A stretch of DNA of 64,000 nucleotides from Gibbsiella quercinecans (GCF_002291425.1 NZ_CP014136.1:4278001-4342000), one strand, 5' to 3'; shown: positions 9,607-19,076, numbered from the stretch's first letter. Numbers and translations are program-made. The notes: generated by a model not told the origin, from the sequence alone.

Positions 9607-9878
9607 CTAGGCTGTGTCCCGCAATAGGTCGTGGTGCCGTCGTTGCGTCCAAAGCCCGTCATCAAGGCAGAGGGCGCAGGGCATAGTGGGCCTATGTTCA
9701 AGCCCGATAACGCAGAGGACGGGCTTTGGGGGCACGACCCTCCGGGCTGGGGCCATTGGGCTGCGCTTCTGCGTTGCTCGCCGTTTATTTGGGCCCGCCA
9801 AACCGCACGGCTTGCGCCTTGACGCGCAGCCCAATGACCGCCAGCGGCACTCACGCATTATTACGGGACACAGCCTAG
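9607..9878. repeat. MITE-like element with terminal and nested inverted repeats
   Basis: The ends are perfect 15-bp inverted repeats, CTAGGCTGTGTCCCG at 9607-9621 and its complement at 9864-9878. CTAG at both outer edges could be a 4-bp target duplication. Two internal inverted repeats are stacked: AAAGCCCGTC (9651-9660) with 9718-9727, and CATTGGGCTGCGC (9754-9766) with 9824-9836. No transposase is encoded; open frames inside look like structure by-products. It sits in the gap between ypdK and mltB. I infer a non-autonomous transposon-derived element; the parent family is not identified. Confidence 0.75.
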
Positions 9879-9984
9879 CGTTGAGGTTTGGCCTTATCGC
9901 CCGCGGCAGAATCCAGTTTGTTCACACCGAACAATGCATTAACATAACGCTTACTCTCACTGGCATGGCTACGATGGATATCCG

Positions 9985-11067
9985 ATGCGTCACCTGGCTG
10001 CTCTTTTACCTTTGATCACCTTGCTGGCTGCCTGCAGCAGCAATCCAAAACCAACTATCGCCTCCCCGCAAACGGCGGCGGCTAAAAATGAGGGCTTTCT
10101 GCTGACGCCAGAGCATAGTGTTAGCCCGCTGAGCGGGGATTTCGCCGCTAATCCGGCGACGGAACGCTTTATCGATAAAATGGTGCGGGAACATGGTTTT
10201 GAGCGCCAGCAACTGCACGACGTGCTGGCGCAGGCCAAGCAACTGGATTGGGTATTGCGCCTGATGGATCAGCAGGCGCCGACGGCGTTGCCGCCATCCG
10301 GCCCGAACGGCGCGTGGCTCCGCTATCGCGGCAAATTTATTACGCCGGATAATGTTCAAAACGGCGTAGTGTTCTGGAACCAGTATCAGGACGCCTTGCA
10401 GCGTGCCCAGCAAATATACGGGGTGCCGCCGGAAATTATCGTCGGCATTATTGGGGTGGAAACCCGCTGGGGGCGCGTGATGGGGAAAACGCGCATCATC
10501 GACGCTCTGGCGACTCTGGCCTTTGCTTACCCGCGCCGCGCCGAGTTTTTCAGCAGCGAGCTGGAAACATTCCTGTTAATGGCCCGTGCTGAGCAAGACG
10601 ATCCGTTGGATCTGCGCGGCTCGTATGCCGGCGCCATGGGCTATGGGCAATTTATGCCTTCGTCATTCAAGAACTACGCGGTTGATTTTAACGGCGATGG
10701 CCATATCAACCTGTGGGATCCGGTGGATGCTATCGGCAGCGTGGCTAGCTACTTTAAAGCGCATGGCTGGCAGCCGGGTGCCGGCGTGGCGGTGGCCGCT
10801 AACGGCCAGGCGCCAGGGTTGGCAAACGGCTTTAAGACACGCTATAACGTTGCCGCCCTGCGTGAGGCCAGTTTAACCCCGCAGAGCCCGCTGGCCGGGG
10901 AGCAAGAGGTGAGCCTGCTGCGCCTTGATATGGGCAGCAGCTATCAATATTGGTTTGGCTTGCCGAACTTCTATGTGATTACCCGCTATAACCACAGTAC
11001 CCACTACGCCATGGCGGTATGGCAACTGGGCGAGGCAGTCAGCCGCGCCGCCCGCGGGGTGAACTGA
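9985..11067 (+). CDS. mltB: Membrane-bound lytic murein transglycosylase B
   Basis: A 360-residue lipoprotein (E. coli MltB 361) that cleaves the MurNAc-GlcNAc bond of peptidoglycan, giving 1,6-anhydroMurNAc ends, for wall remodelling and recycling. It has a lipobox LAAC with acylated C17; SSNPK follows, without Asp at +2, so outer-membrane sorting is expected. The SLT_2 domain contains catalytic E159 in GIIGVETRWGR, and an EF-hand-like calcium loop DFNGDGHINLWD lies at residues 234-245, as in MltB/Slt35. AMGYGQFMPSS is the substrate-cleft motif. A stand-alone gene ended by a GC hairpin. Confidence 0.96.
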   Translation: MRHLAALLPLITLLAACSSNPKPTIASPQTAAAKNEGFLLTPEHSVSPLSGDFAANPATERFIDKMVREHGFERQQLHDVLAQAKQLDWVLRLMDQQAPTALPPSGPNGAWLRYRGKFITPDNVQNGVVFWNQYQDALQRAQQIYGVPPEIIVGIIGVETRWGRVMGKTRIIDALATLAFAYPRRAEFFSSELETFLLMARAEQDDPLDLRGSYAGAMGYGQFMPSSFKNYAVDFNGDGHINLWDPVDAIGSVASYFKAHGWQPGAGVAVAANGQAPGLANGFKTRYNVAALREASLTPQSPLAGEQEVSLLRLDMGSSYQYWFGLPNFYVITRYNHSTHYAMAVWQLGEAVSRAARGVN

Positions 11068-11111
11068 GCCGGGTTATTCAGGCGTTATCTTTCCACCAAT
11101 GTATAAAGCAC

Positions 11112-11131
11112 GCCAGCCCCTCGGGGCTGGC
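11112..11131 (+). terminator. GC-rich hairpin after mltB
   Basis: GCCAGCCC and GGGCTGGC form an almost loopless 20-base palindrome. It is followed by TAATCTCATTT rather than a clean T-run, so it is a weak or Rho-assisted terminator at best. Confidence 0.55.
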
Positions 11132-11213
11132 TAATCTCATTTCGGCCCGCCGCTGCTCGCCATCGTGATGAAGGTGTGCTGTAAGTCACCTTTTGCTTGA
11201 ATAGCGTAATTAT

Positions 11214-11227
11214 TTGCGCCAAATCAA
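11214..11227 (+). promoter_or_regulatory. Possible FNR box upstream of fdoG
   Basis: TTGCG-N4-ATCAA keeps 8 of 10 bases of the FNR consensus TTGAT-N4-ATCAA, with the right half perfect. It lies about 120 bases before the fdoG ATG. One weak site; regulation is inference. Confidence 0.3.
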
Positions 11228-11347
11228 AACCCGCTTCGTGCTACCATTGTCATACAAAATAAAAGGTCTTTTAGCCATTTAATTTACGTGGGTAATACGT
11301 GCCCACATTGTATGAGCTTCATTTGAATGTAAGCATGGAGGAGCCCG

Positions 11348-14300
11348 ATGCGGGTAAGCAGAAGGCAGTTTTTTAGGATTTGTGCCGGCGGGATGGCGGG
11401 TACAACCGTCGCCGCCCTTGGATTCACCCCCTCAATCGCGTTAGCCGAAACGCGCCAATATAAACTCTTGCGTTCAAAAGAAACCCGAAACAACTGCACC
11501 TATTGTTCAGTGGGCTGCGGGGTGATCCTCTATAGCATGGGGGATGGGGCCAAGAACGTGCGCGAGAGCATCTTCCACGTGGAGGGCGATCCGGATCACC
11601 CAGTGAGCCGCGGCTCACTGTGCCCGAAAGGGGCTGGGGTGCTGGATTATATTCACAGTGAAAACCGGCTGCGCTATCCGCAGTACCGCGCGCCCGGCAC
11701 CGATCGCTGGCAACGCATCAGTTGGGAGGAGGCGATTGAACGCATCGCCCGCCTGATGAAAGACGATCGCGACGCCAACTTTGTTGAAAAGAATGCGCAG
11801 AACGTTACCGTCAACCGCTGGACGACCACCGGCATGTTGTGCTCTTCGGCCGCCAGTAATGAAACCGGGCTGCTGGATCAAAAATTCACCCGCGCGCTCG
11901 GCATGGTGGCGATCGATTGCCAGGCCCGTTTGTGCCATGGCCCGACGGTTTCAGCCCTGGCGCCCACCTTTGGCCGCGGTGCGATGACCAACAACTGGGT
12001 CGATATTAAAAATGCCAACTTGGTGTTGATCATGGGCGGCAACGCGGCGGAAGCGCACCCGGTGGGATTTAAATGGGTGATAGAAGCGAAAACGCAAAAT
12101 GACGCCACCGTGGTAGTGGTGGATCCGCGCTTTAACCGCAGCGCCGCCGTGGCGGATCTCTATTCGCCGATCCGTGCCGGCTCCGACGCCGCTTTCCTGC
12201 TGGGCGTGATTCACTATCTGATTGAAAATAATAAAATTCAATCGGAGTACGTGAAGAATTACACCAATGCCAGTTTCCTGGTGCGGGAGGATTATACCTT
12301 CCACGATGGGCTGTTCAGCGGTTACGACGCAGAAAAACGGCAATATGACAAACACACCTGGTTCTATCAGCTTGATGAACAAGGCTATGCGCGGCGTGAT
12401 AGCACGCTGACCGATCCACGCTGCGTGTGGAACCTGTTGAAACAGCATGTCAGCCGTTACACGCCCGAGCTGGTCAACCGTCTGTGCGGCACACCGCAAG
12501 ACGACTTCCTGAAAATCTGCGCGTTATTGGCCGAAACCAGCGCCCCCGACCGTACTGCAACCATTCTGTATGCCTTGGGGTGGACGCACCATTCCGGCGG
12601 CGCACAGATTATCCGCTGTGCGGCGATGGTGCAGCTGTTGTTGGGCAATATCGGCATGCCCGGCGGTGGGGTCAATGCGCTGCGTGGCCACTCGAACATT
12701 CAGGGCTATACCGATCTGGGCTTGCTCTCCACCAACCTTCCCGGCTATATGCCGTTGCCTTCTGAAAAGCAGGCCGATTACCAGAGCTATATCACGCAAA
12801 TCACGCCGGCCAGCCTGGGGCAGAACGAAGTCAACTTCTGGCACAACACGCCCAACTTTTTCGTCAGCATGATGAAAAGCTTTTGGGGTGATAAGGCCAG
12901 CGCGCAAAACCAGTGGGGCTATGACTGGCTGCCGAAGTGGGATCGCCTGTATGACGTATTAACGCAGGCGGAGCTGATGGCCCAGGGCAAAATGAACGGC
13001 TATATCGTTCAGGGTTTTAACCCGTTAGCGGCGTTCCCGGATAAGAATAAATCGGCGCGGGCGCTGGCGAAGCTGAAATACATGGTGGTGATCGATCCGC
13101 TGGTGACGGAATCTTCCAATTTCTGGCAGAACCACGGTGAGATGAATGACATTAATCCGGCGGACATCCAGACCGAAGTGTTCCGCTTGCCGTCCTCTTG
13201 CTTTGCTGAAGAAGACGGCTCGATCGCCAACTCCGGCCGTTGGCTGCAGTGGCACTGGGCGGCGGCGGAGCCGCCGGGTGAGGCGTTGCACGACGGCAAG
13301 ATTATCGGCCGCCTGTTTACCCGGCTGCGCGACATGTATCGCCGGGAAGGTGGCGCCAACCCAGAACCGGTGCTGAATATGGCCTGGGATTACCATGATC
13401 CGGCCGATCCTACCCCGGAAGAGATCGCCCGCGAAGCCAACGGCAAAGCCCTGGCGGATATTACCGACGCCGCTGGCAATGTGGTGGTGAAAAAGGGGCA
13501 GCAGATCAGCGCGTTTTCCCAGTTGAAAGCGGACGGCTCAACCAGCAGCTTCTGCTGGATTTATGCCGGGAGCTGGACGGAGAAAGGCAACCAGATGGAT
13601 AACCGCGACAACAGCGATCCTTCCGGGCTGGGCTGCACGCCCGGCTGGGCCTGGTCATGGCCGGCCAACCGCCGCATCCTGTATAACCGGGCATCGGTGG
13701 ATCCGCAGGGCAAACCCTGGGATGCCAAACGCGAAATCATCCGCTGGGACGGCGCCAAATGGGTGGGGTTTGACGTGGCGGATTACAGCCAGGCCGCGCC
13801 AGGCAGCGGCGTCGGGCCGTTTATTATGAACCAGGAAGGCGTCGGCCGTTTATTCTCGCTGGATAAAATGAACGACGGCCCGTTCCCGGAACACTATGAA
13901 CCGGTTGAAACGCCGATTGGCACCAACCCGCTGCACCCGGCTGTGGTTTCCAACCCAGCCGCGCGTATTTTTGCTGACGATTTGCAAAATATGGGGCGTG
14001 CGGAGGAGTTCCCCTATGTCGCCACGACGTATTCGATCACCGAGCTGTTCCGCCATTGGACCAAACATGCGCGGCTAAACGCCATTGTTCAGCCGGAGCA
14101 GTTTATCGAGATCGGCGAAGCGCTGGCTAGCCGCAAAGGCATCGCCCAGGGCGACGAAGTTCGCATCTCGTCTAAACGCGGTTTTATCAAGGCGAAAGCG
14201 GTGGTAACCAAGCGTATTCGGCCACTGCTGATTAACGGCAGTGAGGTGGAAACGATCGGTATTCCTTGCCACTGGGGCTTTGAAGGCGAAACCCGCAAGG

Positions 14301-14395
14301 GGTTCCTGGCCAATACCCTGACGCCGTCGGTTGGCGATGCCAACTCGCAGACGCCGGAGTATAAGGCCTTCTTAGTGAACGTGGAAAAGGTGTAA
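11348..14395 (+). CDS. fdoG: Formate dehydrogenase-O alpha subunit, cysteine variant
   Basis: Periplasm-facing molybdopterin (bis-MGD) catalytic subunit that oxidises formate to CO2. It has 1015 residues, about the length of FdnG/FdoG. A Tat signal (SRRQFFRICAGGMAG) opens the protein, then the N-terminal [4Fe-4S] cluster cysteines C50, C53, C57 and C92. At residue 196 (codon 11933-11935) the sequence is QARLCHGPT with TGC, where the E. coli enzymes have selenocysteine (QARV-U-HGPT). The adjacent His of the active site is kept. Body and C-terminus resemble FdoG more than FdnG (for example GSGVGPFIM, LVNVEKV). Start ATG has GGAGGAG upstream. First gene of fdoGHI. Confidence 0.95.
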   Translation: MRVSRRQFFRICAGGMAGTTVAALGFTPSIALAETRQYKLLRSKETRNNCTYCSVGCGVILYSMGDGAKNVRESIFHVEGDPDHPVSRGSLCPKGAGVLDYIHSENRLRYPQYRAPGTDRWQRISWEEAIERIARLMKDDRDANFVEKNAQNVTVNRWTTTGMLCSSAASNETGLLDQKFTRALGMVAIDCQARLCHGPTVSALAPTFGRGAMTNNWVDIKNANLVLIMGGNAAEAHPVGFKWVIEAKTQNDATVVVVDPRFNRSAAVADLYSPIRAGSDAAFLLGVIHYLIENNKIQSEYVKNYTNASFLVREDYTFHDGLFSGYDAEKRQYDKHTWFYQLDEQGYARRDSTLTDPRCVWNLLKQHVSRYTPELVNRLCGTPQDDFLKICALLAETSAPDRTATILYALGWTHHSGGAQIIRCAAMVQLLLGNIGMPGGGVNALRGHSNIQGYTDLGLLSTNLPGYMPLPSEKQADYQSYITQITPASLGQNEVNFWHNTPNFFVSMMKSFWGDKASAQNQWGYDWLPKWDRLYDVLTQAELMAQGKMNGYIVQGFNPLAAFPDKNKSARALAKLKYMVVIDPLVTESSNFWQNHGEMNDINPADIQTEVFRLPSSCFAEEDGSIANSGRWLQWHWAAAEPPGEALHDGKIIGRLFTRLRDMYRREGGANPEPVLNMAWDYHDPADPTPEEIAREANGKALADITDAAGNVVVKKGQQISAFSQLKADGSTSSFCWIYAGSWTEKGNQMDNRDNSDPSGLGCTPGWAWSWPANRRILYNRASVDPQGKPWDAKREIIRWDGAKWVGFDVADYSQAAPGSGVGPFIMNQEGVGRLFSLDKMNDGPFPEHYEPVETPIGTNPLHPAVVSNPAARIFADDLQNMGRAEEFPYVATTYSITELFRHWTKHARLNAIVQPEQFIEIGEALASRKGIAQGDEVRISSKRGFIKAKAVVTKRIRPLLINGSEVETIGIPCHWGFEGETRKGFLANTLTPSVGDANSQTPEYKAFLVNVEKV

Positions 14396-14407
14396 GGAGC
14401 CGAATTT

Positions 14408-15295
14408 ATGTCCATGCAATCCCAAGACATTATCAAACGTTCGGCCACCAATGCGATGACGCCGCCGCCGCAGGCCCGTTCCCATAAGGAAGAAGTCGCC
14501 AAGCTGATTGACGTTTCTATCTGCATTGGCTGCAAGGCTTGCCAGGTGGCCTGTTCGGAATGGAACGACATTCGTGACGAGGTGGGGCACTGCACCGGCG
14601 TTTACGATAACCCAGCCGATCTGAGCGCCAAATCCTGGACGCTGATGCGCTTTAGCGAAACCGAGCAGAACGGCAAGCTGGAGTGGCTGATCCGCAAAGA
14701 CGGCTGCATGCACTGCGCCGAGCCGGGCTGCCTGAAGGCTTGCCCTTCAGCCGGGGCGATTATTCAGTATGCCAACGGCATTGTGGATTTTCAGTCTGAG
14801 CACTGTATCGGCTGTGGCTACTGTATCGCCGGTTGCCCGTTCAACATCCCGCGCCTGAACCCGGACGATCACCGGGTATATAAATGCACCTTGTGCGTCG
14901 ACCGCGTTACCGTGGGGCAGGAGCCGGCGTGTGTGAAGACCTGCCCAACCGGCGCCATCCACTTTGGCAGCAAACAAGACATGCTGGATCTGGGGGCGGA
15001 ACGCGTTGCGCATCTGCAAAAGCGCGGCTATGCACAGGCCGGCGTTTACAACCCGCAGGGCGTGGGCGGCACCCATGTGATGTACGTGTTGCACCATGCC
15101 GATCGGCCGGAGCTTTATCACAACCTGCCCAAAGAGCCGCAGATCGCTATGCCGGTCAACCTGTGGAAAGGCGTGTTGAAACCCCTGGCGGCCGCAGGCT
15201 TTATCGCCACCTTCGCCAGCCTGATTTTCCACTACATCGGCATTGGGCCAAACAATGAGACCGAGGATGACGATGAGGAGAATGGTCATGAGTAA
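14408..15295 (+). CDS. fdoH: Formate dehydrogenase-O beta (iron-sulfur) subunit
   Basis: Electron-transfer subunit of 295 residues carrying four [4Fe-4S] clusters from the alpha to the cytochrome subunit. The Cys clusters are [37 protein letters not shown] and CTLC...CVKTCP. A single C-terminal membrane helix ([21 protein letters not shown]) anchors it, as in FdnH/FdoH. It begins 12 bases after fdoG, with AAGGAG upstream of the ATG. The acidic tail (ETEDDDEEN) overlaps the next gene's start. Confidence 0.95.
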   Translation: MSMQSQDIIKRSATNAMTPPPQARSHKEEVAKLIDVSICIGCKACQVACSEWNDIRDEVGHCTGVYDNPADLSAKSWTLMRFSETEQNGKLEWLIRKDGCMHCAEPGCLKACPSAGAIIQYANGIVDFQSEHCIGCGYCIAGCPFNIPRLNPDDHRVYKCTLCVDRVTVGQEPACVKTCPTGAIHFGSKQDMLDLGAERVAHLQKRGYAQAGVYNPQGVGGTHVMYVLHHADRPELYHNLPKEPQIAMPVNLWKGVLKPLAAAGFIATFASLIFHYIGIGPNNETEDDDEENGHE

Positions 15296-15938
15296 AAGCA
15301 AGATGATTGTTCGCACCCGGTTCATCGATCGCGCCTGTCATTGGACGGTGGTGATCTGCTTCTTCCTGGTGGCGCTCTCGGGGATTGCGTTGTTCTTCCC
15401 CACGTTGCAGTGGCTGACGGAAACCTTCGGCACGCCGCAGATGGGGCGCATTCTGCACCCGTTTTTCGGCGTGGTGATTTTCCTGGCGCTGGTGTTTATG
15501 TTTTTCCGCTTTGTAAAACATAACATCCCGGAAAAGGAAGATCTGCCGTGGATCAAAGGCATCGTCGAGGTGTTGAAAGGCAATGAGCACAAGGTGGCGG
15601 ACGTCGGCAAATACAATGCCGGGCAGAAGATGATGTTCTGGAGCATCATGAGCATGATTTTTGTGCTGCTGGTCACCGGGGTGATTATCTGGCGGCCGTA
15701 TTTTGCGCCGTTCTTCCCGATTGTGTGGATCCGCATTGCGCTGTTGATCCACGCCACGGCGGGCATCGTGCTGATCCATGCCATTTTGATTCATATGTAC
15801 ATGGCCTTTTGGGTGAAAGGTTCGATAAAAGGCATGATTGAAGGCAAGGTCAGCCGCCGCTGGGCGAAGAAGCACCATCCGCGCTGGTATCGCCAGATCG
15901 AAGCCAAAGAAACACAGGAAGAAAAGGGCGGAGTGTAA
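15288..15938 (+). CDS. fdoI: Formate dehydrogenase-O cytochrome b556 gamma subunit
   Basis: A 216-residue inner-membrane di-haem cytochrome b with four predicted helices that passes electrons to quinone. Likely haem-ligand histidines are in [16 protein letters not shown] and the helix-4 stretch [26 protein letters not shown] near the C-terminus is the family signature. I chose the ATG at 15288, which overlaps the fdoH stop by eight bases and has GAGGAG 7 bases upstream. E. coli fdoI is followed by fdhE; here no fdhE is present before the inositol island. Confidence 0.93.
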   Translation: MSKSKMIVRTRFIDRACHWTVVICFFLVALSGIALFFPTLQWLTETFGTPQMGRILHPFFGVVIFLALVFMFFRFVKHNIPEKEDLPWIKGIVEVLKGNEHKVADVGKYNAGQKMMFWSIMSMIFVLLVTGVIIWRPYFAPFFPIVWIRIALLIHATAGIVLIHAILIHMYMAFWVKGSIKGMIEGKVSRRWAKKHHPRWYRQIEAKETQEEKGGV

Positions 15939-15949
15939 GCGCCTGCCCT

Positions 15950-15982
15950 GGTGCCGGGATCGCCGTTGCGTTGCCCGGCACC
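15950..15982 (+). terminator. Hairpin after fdoGHI
   Basis: Perfect 9-bp arms GGTGCCGGG (15950-15958) and CCCGGCACC (15974-15982) with a 15-base loop. No T-run follows, so it may act as a transcript end-stabiliser or a weak terminator. Confidence 0.45.
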
Positions 15983-16052
15983 GAGTTAGCTTCAGCCTGG
16001 CTTATTTGCGCGGGCTGCGCCCCGTTTCACAATTCAGTCAATACTCGCCCAA

Positions 16053-16086
16053 TTTCGAATGAAAATTCGCCCATATTTGCTAGAAT
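16053..16086 (+). promoter_or_regulatory. iolR promoter with palindromic operator candidate
   Basis: TTTCGAATGAAA (16053-16064) is a TTTC-N4-GAAA inverted repeat, placed where the -35 of the extended -10 promoter TGC-TAGAAT (-10 at 16081-16086) would be. Similar A/T-rich cores (AATTTTCATT) occur at 18929-18951 and 31780-31798, next to other iol promoters. Autoregulation by IolR is inferred. Confidence 0.4.
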
Positions 16087-16119
16087 GGTTGTCATGCGAA
16101 ATTTTTATTTTATTTCCAC

Positions 16120-16968
16120 ATGAGCACCGCCATGCCGAATAACCAAACGCAACTGTCTTTACTTCAGGAAGATATCCGTAGCCGTTACGATACGCTGAGC
16201 AAACGTCTTAAACAGGTCGCGCGCTATATATTAGACAACAGCAACAGCGTGGCTTTTGATACGGTGGCATCCATTGCCCAGCATGCCGACGTTCCTCCGT
16301 CGACGCTGATTCGCTTTGCCAATGCTTTTGGCTTCAGCGGTTTCAACGAGATGAAGCAGGTTTTCCGCCAGCACCTGATGGAAGAGACGGTCAGCTATAC
16401 GGAGCGCGCCCGCCTGTTCCGCCAGACTTCCGCACAGGAAGGGAACGCCGCGCCGGAAAAACCGGCGGAGATCCTGAACGTTTTTTCCATGGTGAACACC
16501 CAGGCGCTGCAACAGCTTCCAGCCCAAATCAAGCCGGAAATGCTCGATCAGGCGGTCGCGTTGCTTTCGCAGGCGGAAAATATTTATGTTATTGGCCTGC
16601 GCCGTTCATTCAGCGTCGCCAGCTATTTGACCTATGCCCTGCGGCACCTGGAACGCCGGGCGTTCCTGATCGATGGTCTTGGCGGCATGTTCTCTGAGCA
16701 ATTGAGTATGGTCAGCCCTAATGATGTGGTGATCGCCATCAGTTATTCGCCTTATGCCCAGGAAGCCATCGAACTGGTGGCGCTGGGGGCGAAGCGCGGC
16801 GCGCGCCAGATAGCGATTACCGACAGCCAGGTTAGCCCGCTGGCCGCTTTCAGCGACGTGTGTTTTGTGGTGCGCGAGGCGCAGGTGGATGGCTTCCGCT
16901 CCCAGGTCGCTTCCATGTGCCTGGCGCAAACGCTGGCGGTTTCCCTGGCGTTGACCAACGTTGGCTAA
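16120..16968 (+). CDS. iolR: RpiR/MurR-type repressor of the inositol genes (IolR)
   Basis: A 282-residue cytoplasmic regulator. Residues ~10-90 are an HTH_6 DNA-binding domain (RYDTLSKRLKQVARYIL, then VPPSTLIRFANAFGFSGFNEMK), and ~135-270 a SIS sugar-phosphate sensing domain (IYVIGLRRSFSVASYL, VVIAISYSPYAQEAIEL). RpiR-family IolR represses the myo-inositol island in Salmonella, and this gene is likewise at the edge of the island beside an inositol transporter. The inducer is probably a phosphorylated intermediate such as 5-dehydro-2-deoxy-gluconate 6-phosphate (inference). Start ATG 16120; a second ATG lies four codons on. Name is by family and position. Confidence 0.85.
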   Translation: MSTAMPNNQTQLSLLQEDIRSRYDTLSKRLKQVARYILDNSNSVAFDTVASIAQHADVPPSTLIRFANAFGFSGFNEMKQVFRQHLMEETVSYTERARLFRQTSAQEGNAAPEKPAEILNVFSMVNTQALQQLPAQIKPEMLDQAVALLSQAENIYVIGLRRSFSVASYLTYALRHLERRAFLIDGLGGMFSEQLSMVSPNDVVIAISYSPYAQEAIELVALGAKRGARQIAITDSQVSPLAAFSDVCFVVREAQVDGFRSQVASMCLAQTLAVSLALTNVG

Positions 16969-17058
16969 TTAATCTGCTTGATGCTGTGCCAAACCCGTAC
17001 GTGCGGTAGGGCAGCGCGGTGATCCATTAGAATCATCGCGTTGCCCCGGCACGCAGCG

Positions 17059-18504
17059 CTATTTTAATTCAGCGGTGGTAGCGTGCTTGCCGCGCAGCTG
17101 TTGCAGTTTAAGCGTGGCGATATGTTCAATATCTTCCAACGATACGCCTTTGGTTTCAGGCACGTAACGGGCGATGAAGATGTAGCAGACCAGGTTAAAG
17201 ACCACGAATATCCACATCGAGAAGGCCCCGCCGAACTGGGCCTGTAAAAAGGCGTTCTCGTTGATAACCGGGAAAAACTGCGAAATAAGAAAATTGGCGA
17301 TCCACATCAGGCTAACCGCCAGCCCCATACCAATGCCTTTGATTCTTTCCGGGAATATTTCAGAAATGAGCACCCAGCAACCCACGCTCCAACTGGCGGC
17401 GAACAGCAGCATAAAGAACAGCATGCCGAAGATGGTGATATAACCGGTGTCATGGTTATACAAGCCATAGGAGGCGATCAGTAGACCAATGATTGATCCG
17501 ATGGTGCCGATTTTCATGATTGGCAAGCGGCCGTGGCGATCGAACAGGATCATGCCGATGACGCTGCCCACCCCGTTACATACGGCGATAAAGATCGTTT
17601 GAAACATCACCGTGTTGGGGCCACTGCCGCTGCTTTGCAGAACCAGCGGCGCATAATAGTTCATAACGTTAACGCCGGTAAATTGCTGAAGCACGGCGAT
17701 GCAGCAGCCGACGATTAAAATGTATTTCAATACCGGCGATGCCCGCAGGCTGAGGTTTTTCGCTTCGCCTGGCTCTGTTTTTTGGCTGCGCATGGTGTCG
17801 AATACACCGCGAACTTCGCTGGCGCTGTAGCCGGGATAAACCCGCGCCAACACCTGAAGCGATCTTTTCTCGCCTTTGTTATTCCTGGCGCACCAGGCAG
17901 GGGATTCCGGCAGAAACAGCGTGATCACCAGCATAGCGATAGAAGGCACCAGTTGGGTGAGCAGCATCGTGCGCCAGCCATGCTCTACCAAAAGCGTTTC
18001 CGTCATTGCTTTGCCAATCATGAAATTCACAATAAAAACAATTACCTGACCAAGCACGATTGAGATGTTGTAAATGCCCAACGCTTTGCCGCGGATAGCT
18101 GCTGGGGAGAGCTCTGACATATACATGGGCGATGCGGTGCCCGCCATGCCGACAGCGAAACCGCAAAGAATACGCGAGACGGAGAAGGCGGTGAAGCTTT
18201 CCGCCAGCCCGGAGCCAAGCGCAGAGACGATAAAAATCGCCGCCATGATCAACAGCGCCGTTTTGCGCCCCCAGCGATCGGCGATCTTGCCGCCGGCCAG
18301 CGCGCCAAAAATACAGCCGACAATCACGCTGGAAACGGCCCAACCGGTTTCGGTTGGATTGAGGCTATAAAATTTCTGTATCGGTACCACCACCCCGGTA
18401 ATTACCCCGGTTGAATAACCGAACATAAGGCCCCCCAGTGCGGCTACACAGCACAGTATGTAGACGTACATAGAGTTATATCTGATGTCGTTCGACATTT
18501 TCAT
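17059..18504 (-). CDS. iolT1: myo-Inositol MFS sugar porter, first copy
   Basis: A 481-residue, 12-helix sugar-porter MFS symporter for inositol uptake. Family marks: GYSTGVITGVVVPI (helix 1), ADRWGRKTAL, PESPAW, QQFTGVNVMNYYAP (helix 7 substrate motif of hexose/inositol porters), DRHGRLPIMK and PETKG at the end. It lies between iolR and the second transporter, transcribed away from it. Two starts are possible, ATG 18504 with a close GGAG (4-base gap) and ATG 18498 with a 10-base gap; I give the first. The reading to 18522 uses a non-ATG leader. Substrate by synteny with Salmonella iolT1/iolT2. Confidence 0.88.
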   Translation of the reverse strand: MKMSNDIRYNSMYVYILCCVAALGGLMFGYSTGVITGVVVPIQKFYSLNPTETGWAVSSVIVGCIFGALAGGKIADRWGRKTALLIMAAIFIVSALGSGLAESFTAFSVSRILCGFAVGMAGTASPMYMSELSPAAIRGKALGIYNISIVLGQVIVFIVNFMIGKAMTETLLVEHGWRTMLLTQLVPSIAMLVITLFLPESPAWCARNNKGEKRSLQVLARVYPGYSASEVRGVFDTMRSQKTEPGEAKNLSLRASPVLKYILIVGCCIAVLQQFTGVNVMNYYAPLVLQSSGSGPNTVMFQTIFIAVCNGVGSVIGMILFDRHGRLPIMKIGTIGSIIGLLIASYGLYNHDTGYITIFGMLFFMLLFAASWSVGCWVLISEIFPERIKGIGMGLAVSLMWIANFLISQFFPVINENAFLQAQFGGAFSMWIFVVFNLVCYIFIARYVPETKGVSLEDIEHIATLKLQQLRGKHATTAELK

Positions 18505-18928
18505 TAATCTCCGTATAGGCAACCCAGATGGGTAGCGGTGATATAAATTTACTTTTTTAATGGAATCTATGATCTGTTTTTATCAATTATGAAATAAATA
18601 TTTTTTTATCTGGATCACGAAACCACCAAAATGTGATTTTGTTTCTGGGAAGGTGGCGGTGGTGAAGTGCAGCCTACGGTAGTGATTGGTGGGCGCTAGC
18701 CTGGATGGTGTTACCCTGTGGCCACTGGCTACGGCTTTCCCTTAGCTCGGCATTTGGTGCTGGTTTATGCCTTGCTAACTGATGGAAGGCAGGGAACGAA
18801 CCGGGACGCTGTTTGTCATGTTTGACCATTGCGCTGCGGTGTAAGTTATCGCCGGCGGATATGCGTGGTTGCTGTCTTTTTCGGGTGCATTTCCTTGCCA
18901 GACCGTTTTCCCCACTTTTACTTAAATA

Positions 18929-18951
18929 GAATTTAATTTTCATTAAAATTC
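18929..18951. promoter_or_regulatory. IolR operator candidate
   Basis: A 23-bp imperfect palindrome with perfect outer GAATTT / AAATTC arms and the core TTTTCATT. The same core occurs in the iolR promoter and upstream of iolD. Assignment to IolR is inference. Confidence 0.35.
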
Positions 18952-19022
18952 AATAAATCTCTCTCAATTTTGCCACCTAGTCCTGCTGCTTGATCGTTTA
19001 ACTACGAACTTGTTGGTTTTAT

Positions 19023-19050
19023 TTTTATTAAATTCAATTGGTTAATAAAA
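19023..19050. promoter_or_regulatory. 9-bp inverted repeat in the iolT2 promoter region
   Basis: TTTTATTAA (19023-19031) and TTAATAAAA (19042-19050) are perfect complements separated by 10 bases. The spacing suits a dimeric regulator on one DNA face; identity unknown. Confidence 0.3.
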
Positions 19051-19076
19051 TATGGCTTTGTGGCCTCCCTAAAGTT

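Noticed and set aside
9607-9610. CTAG as proven target duplication
   Set aside because: CTAG is palindromic and continuous with the inverted repeats, so a 2-bp TA or 4-bp CTAG duplication cannot be told apart.
9603-9858. Small proteins inside the MITE-like element
   Set aside because: Several overlapping frames on both strands result from the inverted repeats; none looks like a protein.
11933-11935. Possible selenocysteine (UGA) in fdoG
   Set aside because: The codon is TGC and the frame is open throughout, so no Sec recoding is needed.
15950-15982. Strong terminator after fdoI
   Set aside because: Good stem but no T-run, so it was listed only as a weak hairpin.
18674-18943. 89-residue minus-strand frame between the inositol transporters
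   Set aside because: No ribosome-binding site, charged composition without any protein family, and it lies in a regulatory gap.
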